The position numbers and the translations under genes are program-made. A stretch of 64,000 bases of DNA, taken from assembly GCA_036250195.1 (NCBI GenBank), contig JAVHZZ010000006.1, positions 72,406,869 through 72,470,868 on the forward strand, in the 5' to 3' direction. Shown piece by piece: positions 60,866 through 64,000 of this stretch (positions are counted from its first letter, which is position 1; each line of letters starts with the position of its first letter). A model generated the notes under the pieces. The model was not told the DNA's origin. It ran no database searches and saw only the letters and a list, made by a program, of their open reading frames with translations. The DNA is from Mixophyes australis. Its lineage: Eukaryota > Chordata > Amphibia > Anura > Limnodynastidae.

Positions 60866-63799
60866 CTGGGACAAAATATGAGGAGTTTAGAAAGCAACAA
60901 AACCATAGGCACTATACACAATATACTATATAGTACAGGTGCCAATATATAAACGTAGAACTGTGTTTAAGCAACTTAATTTAGACCACACCTTCCAAAG
61001 CTTTCCCAACCTCATAATCACCTTATAGAATGCCAGTGGTCCCAGTTTTGCTGTCTCCATGGCACAATGTGCTACTCCCTAGCACAGAGGATGTAAGACG
61101 TACAGGTTATAACAACGTGACAAAGCACATGTACAAAGCAGCACGTACACAGAGCCAATGCTTACCTTGTACTCCCCCTTGGAATTCATGAGTCGCGTTT
61201 TCAGGACATCCAGTGGCTGACAAAGGAATGTAGCACAACCGCCCTACAGGGGAGAATGATTACAACATACTACATCAACAGCTTCTAGTCATGTTATGCA
61301 TCCAGTTTAAGCAGATTTTTCTAACATAATAGAAAATACATATAGACATGTGATCTATTTTTGGATAAGGTAGGTAGTTAACTGTGGTTAAAATATACTA
61401 TCAAACATGCAAAGTCATGCCAGCCCTTGATAAGCTGTAGGAGGAGACACATGGTGATCATTTCTGCATGTAGGACATACTCACCAAACTACAGTGATTC
61501 CTTTTATCTTTTCAGGACGACTGATCCCATATATGTATATATATTTGTTTAAATTTTACATTTTTCTTTATTATAAATTAACTTACCGCAATGGAGCTGG
61601 CTAAAAAGTGTGTGAAAATGTTATCAGACAGATAACCTGTGGTCAAAACCAGCTGCTTTGCCTGATCGTAACATGCCAGCTGTGGAACAAGAAGGGAAAG
61701 AATCGTTAAGCAGATTGAGGCATGGGCCAGCGACATGCAAACGAGAACAGAGTATCAATCACAACTAGTGCTAATAAATCGCGAAATAGAACTTGGATAG
61801 CACGTAGTGTGCTCGTCATCACCTACTGCAGCAATAAGCGGACAGACAGGAAGTCAGCTTAGAGAGGTGATCTCAGAGATGTCATTAAAATAATATTACA
61901 ACTCAAGGAGAGGCGCAATTGTGTTGGTGGACTCACCTGTCCCACAGTTACTAGCGCTCCTCGGCTGGATGCCATGGTGGCCCCCGAGAAAAGCTTCCTG
62001 AATCCCTCTAAATAACAATAGTAATAAGTATTTCACATTCACAACATGGCAAATATTCAGTCTCCACCACCGTCACACCATGATTACCTTCTTGCATGAC
62101 TCGGTACATGCCGTCTATGGCGTGAGCATAGCTGGAGAAACAGAAAGATGAAGAAATAATGGCGCCATACTAAGCATGTATACCAAGAAAAACACATACT
62201 CCTTTCTAGGTGTCATTTTATGGGGTTATTGGTGTATAATGCACGACCCAAGCTGTGGTGTATAGGCAACCAGAATACATAGAGGCCCTACACAATGTCT
62301 AGACATGCAGGTTCTGTGGCTAGTAACCACAAAACGTGGTCTCACAATGGTCTTACTTTCGTCTCAGATGTGCTGGTAACTTCATATCATTCTGCATTCT
62401 GGGAAAAAAAAAAAAAAACAAATGAAATATATGGTAGAACAACACACTAATAAAATAATACACACATTGGAATTGGCTAGTGAATTAAAACTTGTAGCAG
62501 CATTAGTCAGTGGTGCAGCAAACTTCAATATAAAAGTGTTTTCATTGACAGCAAACCACAAATTGAAAATAATAAACACCTAGACTATTCAGGGCACTGC
62601 CTCTCTTCTTCAGCCCTATCTAACACATATGCAGCAAATCTGCTCAGAACTCTAGTAGGTCTGGCCCTCACAGGACTCTTGTCTCTTAGCTCCAGGTCTC
62701 TACTAGAACTCTGCTGTCTCTCTCCAGACCTGCATAGTGCTCACTTGGCCCTCAGCTCTCCAATCTCCCATGCAGGTCTGTACGAAGCTATCTGCCTGGG
62801 CTCTATCCTAGGGTGCTTGCCTGGTCCGTGACGTTCTCTTCTGGGACACACATAGGTGTGGTCACACCTTATCTTCCCAAGACTGGACAGGTGGTTAATT
62901 AGCGCTACCTATCCTGTTATCACAACACACATTTTTTCATAACTTTTAGCCTTTAATTCAAACATTTAGGAAACCTGTGCCAGGAACAATCATACTCCCT
63001 CTTCTGGTCATGTATGGTACTACACGCTAACAGCAGTCTGGACACACAGCACTTACAACCTCTTGTTCTACAAACAATAAAAAGGTATTTCAACTGTACT
63101 CCTCAAATATAGGACACTTGAATGCTCAGATGGATTCATTAGCAAATTCTCAGTAGTAAACATAAATGGGCATTTTGTTGGCATCTGCCCCCAAAAAAAT
63201 GACACTTTTCTAGGAGCCCTGAACTAAGGGTTACAACAAAAGGGAAATTCAAATGACCTTCTTTAAACAGGCAACTAGTAATTGCTCCTACAGTGGCACA
63301 GTAGTTTCAATACTAGCTCAGGTTGTAGGGAGATCTATGCAGTATTAAAGTGTGTGATAAGAGGGTGACCCTATCCATTTTTCATTGTCTACATGTCCCT
63401 ATTTCCCCAGTTTTCAACTGGACGTGCATAGAACAACCTGTAGCCAATCAGATCATCAGAATTTCTCAGCTGTACAGTATTTCTAGAGATGAGTGAGCTG
63501 ATCATTAGGCAGAGACTGACAGGACCCTCTGTGTGAGGGAGTGCAGGGCTGTACGTGAGGAGGGCAGTGTCATGATGTGGGAAGAGAATAGTGAAATGCG
63601 GGGCGGGAGGCCACAGACAGTCAGTAGTGATACAAGACTCCTGCCAAATGATGCAGGAAAACTAATGTGTTCAAGGAGCCTACATTAAACATCCATCTTG
63701 TTATATAATAATTTATATATAGGCAATTATAAAGGGAGGGAGACACTCACCTGACATTAACCATGTCTGCTGGGGTCCCCACAAACCCCCCTGTAAAAC
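60764..63799 (-). CDS. SLC25A10: Mitochondrial dicarboxylate carrier, C-terminal eight coding exons (5' part outside window)
   Basis: This family exchanges dicarboxylates such as malate and succinate for phosphate across the inner mitochondrial membrane. Eight exons on the minus strand join in frame: 63751-63799, 62357-62398, 62088-62131, 61937-62007, 61587-61679, 61166-61243, 61022-61078 and 60764-60865. Together they give about 178 residues ending at a TAA stop, against about 287 for the human protein, so roughly 109 N-terminal residues lie beyond the right edge. All internal splice sites are GT/AG. The second and third carrier repeats show their signatures, TPADMVNVR (the N is normal for this carrier) and PLDVLKTRL. 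Conserved blocks such as ATMASSRGALVTVG and TAKLGPLAFYKG closely follow the vertebrate protein. Introns between the visible exons are 80 to 1352 bp. No frameshift or internal stop was seen, so the gene looks functional. Identification is from recognised family sequence, not a search. Confidence 0.97.
61022..61078 (-). CDS. SLC25A10: SLC25A10 exon: third-repeat matrix loop
   Basis: The 57-nt exon encodes GVAHCAMETAKLGPLAFYK in phase 0. The acceptor is TGTGCTAG and the donor GTGATT. The intron before it is 87 bp. It is easy to miss because the open frame is so short. Confidence 0.96.
61166..61243 (-). CDS. SLC25A10: SLC25A10 exon: third carrier signature
   Basis: The 78-nt exon encodes 26 residues in phase 0, including the third-repeat signature in PLDVLKTRLMNSKGEY. 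The acceptor is CCCCTGTAG and the donor GTAAGC. Confidence 0.97.
61587..61679 (-). CDS. SLC25A10: SLC25A10 exon: fourth to fifth transmembrane helix
   Basis: The 93-nt exon encodes 31 residues in phase 0, including CYDQAKQLVL and GYLSDNIFTHF. The acceptor is TTCCACAG and the donor GTAAGT. Confidence 0.96.
61937..62007 (-). CDS. SLC25A10: SLC25A10 exon: fourth transmembrane helix region
   Basis: The 71-nt exon completes a glutamate codon and encodes the conserved run LFSGATMASSRGALVTVG. The acceptor is TTATTTAG and the donor GTGAGT. The block is nearly identical to other vertebrate dicarboxylate carriers. Confidence 0.96.
62088..62131 (-). CDS. SLC25A10: SLC25A10 exon: second-repeat matrix helix
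   Basis: The 44-nt exon encodes YAHAIDGMYRVMQE between split codons on both sides. The acceptor is TTTCTCCAG and the donor GTAATC. The downstream intron is only 80 bp. Confidence 0.95.
62357..62398 (-). CDS. SLC25A10: SLC25A10 exon: matrix loop of second repeat
   Basis: The 42-nt exon encodes MQNDMKLPAHLRR after completing the arginine codon, and ends with AA of an asparagine codon. The acceptor is CCCAG and the donor GTAAGA. The intron upstream is the largest visible one (1352 bp). Confidence 0.95.
63751..63799 (-). CDS. SLC25A10: SLC25A10 exon: start of second carrier repeat
   Basis: The exon encodes FTGGFVGTPADMVNV plus the first two bases of an arginine codon. It is flanked by a TTTTTAG acceptor and a GTGAGT donor. 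Its first two bases (GT) complete a glycine codon begun in an exon outside the window. It carries the carrier signature of the second repeat. It is the first exon visible here. Confidence 0.95.
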
Positions 63800-64000
63800 C
63801 TAAAAACAAAAACAAAAACAGAAACAAAACATAACTAAGTACAGACCAGATTTCAGCCCCTCTCCACATATAATTATTCTGAGACAAGACAGCTGCCAAA
63901 TGAGACACTGAACAATGTTGACAAGCCCCAAAAGGCGGTATCCTAGGAAAAGTCTGCAATGTAGGACCCAGCTATAGTCATGTATCAGATGCAGGTATAA

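Noticed and set aside
60570..60952. Plus-strand proteins of 103 and 80 codons
   Set aside because: They are antisense to the last SLC25A10 exon and include a poly-C run. The minus strand carries the real coding sequence.

Overview
The window is non-bacterial: a repeat-dense vertebrate nuclear sequence, most likely from a frog (anuran). Three things point there. First, a spliced gene on the minus strand at the right end is a clear vertebrate mitochondrial dicarboxylate carrier (SLC25A10). Second, the interspersed repeats are vertebrate types: L2-like and CR1-like LINEs, a Tx1/L1-type LINE, a tRNA-headed SINE with an L2-like tail, Tc1/mariner, and hAT and Harbinger-type MITEs. Third, from general knowledge rather than any search, the 175-bp palindromic MITE with GGGCTAGATTTACTAA ends and the repeats carrying ACGAAACGCGTC look like those common in frog genomes. 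The species cannot be fixed from the sequence.

Layout. 1-7 kb: unassigned sequence, an L2 3' end, a Harbinger-type MITE, a 31-copy 50-bp minisatellite and a SINE carrying a MITE. 7-15 kb: eroded LINE pieces (one nested three deep) and short tandem repeats. 15-22 kb: a longer L2 copy, a 602-bp inverted repeat and another MITE. 22-26 kb: mostly unique sequence in which I recognise nothing. 26-31 kb: a degenerate tandem array and several hAT-type insertions with visible 8-bp target duplications. 31-43 kb: unique sequence, tandem arrays and MITEs. 43-49 kb: a possible LTR fragment, a broken Tc1 transposon and an unusual 641-bp element made of ten consecutive hairpins. 49-58 kb: one L2 copy split into three parts by a ~2-kb LTR-like insertion and a ~5.5-kb Tx1-type LINE. 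58-60.7 kb: a hAT MITE and unassigned sequence. 60.7-64 kb: the last eight coding exons of SLC25A10, with the first part of the gene beyond the right edge.

Only SLC25A10 is supported as a host protein-coding gene. Its exons keep frame across every junction, use GT/AG sites and give about 178 residues of the carrier's C-terminal part. All other longer open frames are transposon remnants, tandem repeats or chance. No rRNA, functional tRNA or CRISPR array was seen. The most unusual structures are the ten-hairpin element (47.25-47.89 kb), the exactly periodic minisatellite with linked variant sites, the near-perfect foldback hAT element at 27 kb, the 602-bp palindrome and the nested L2/LTR/Tx1 block.
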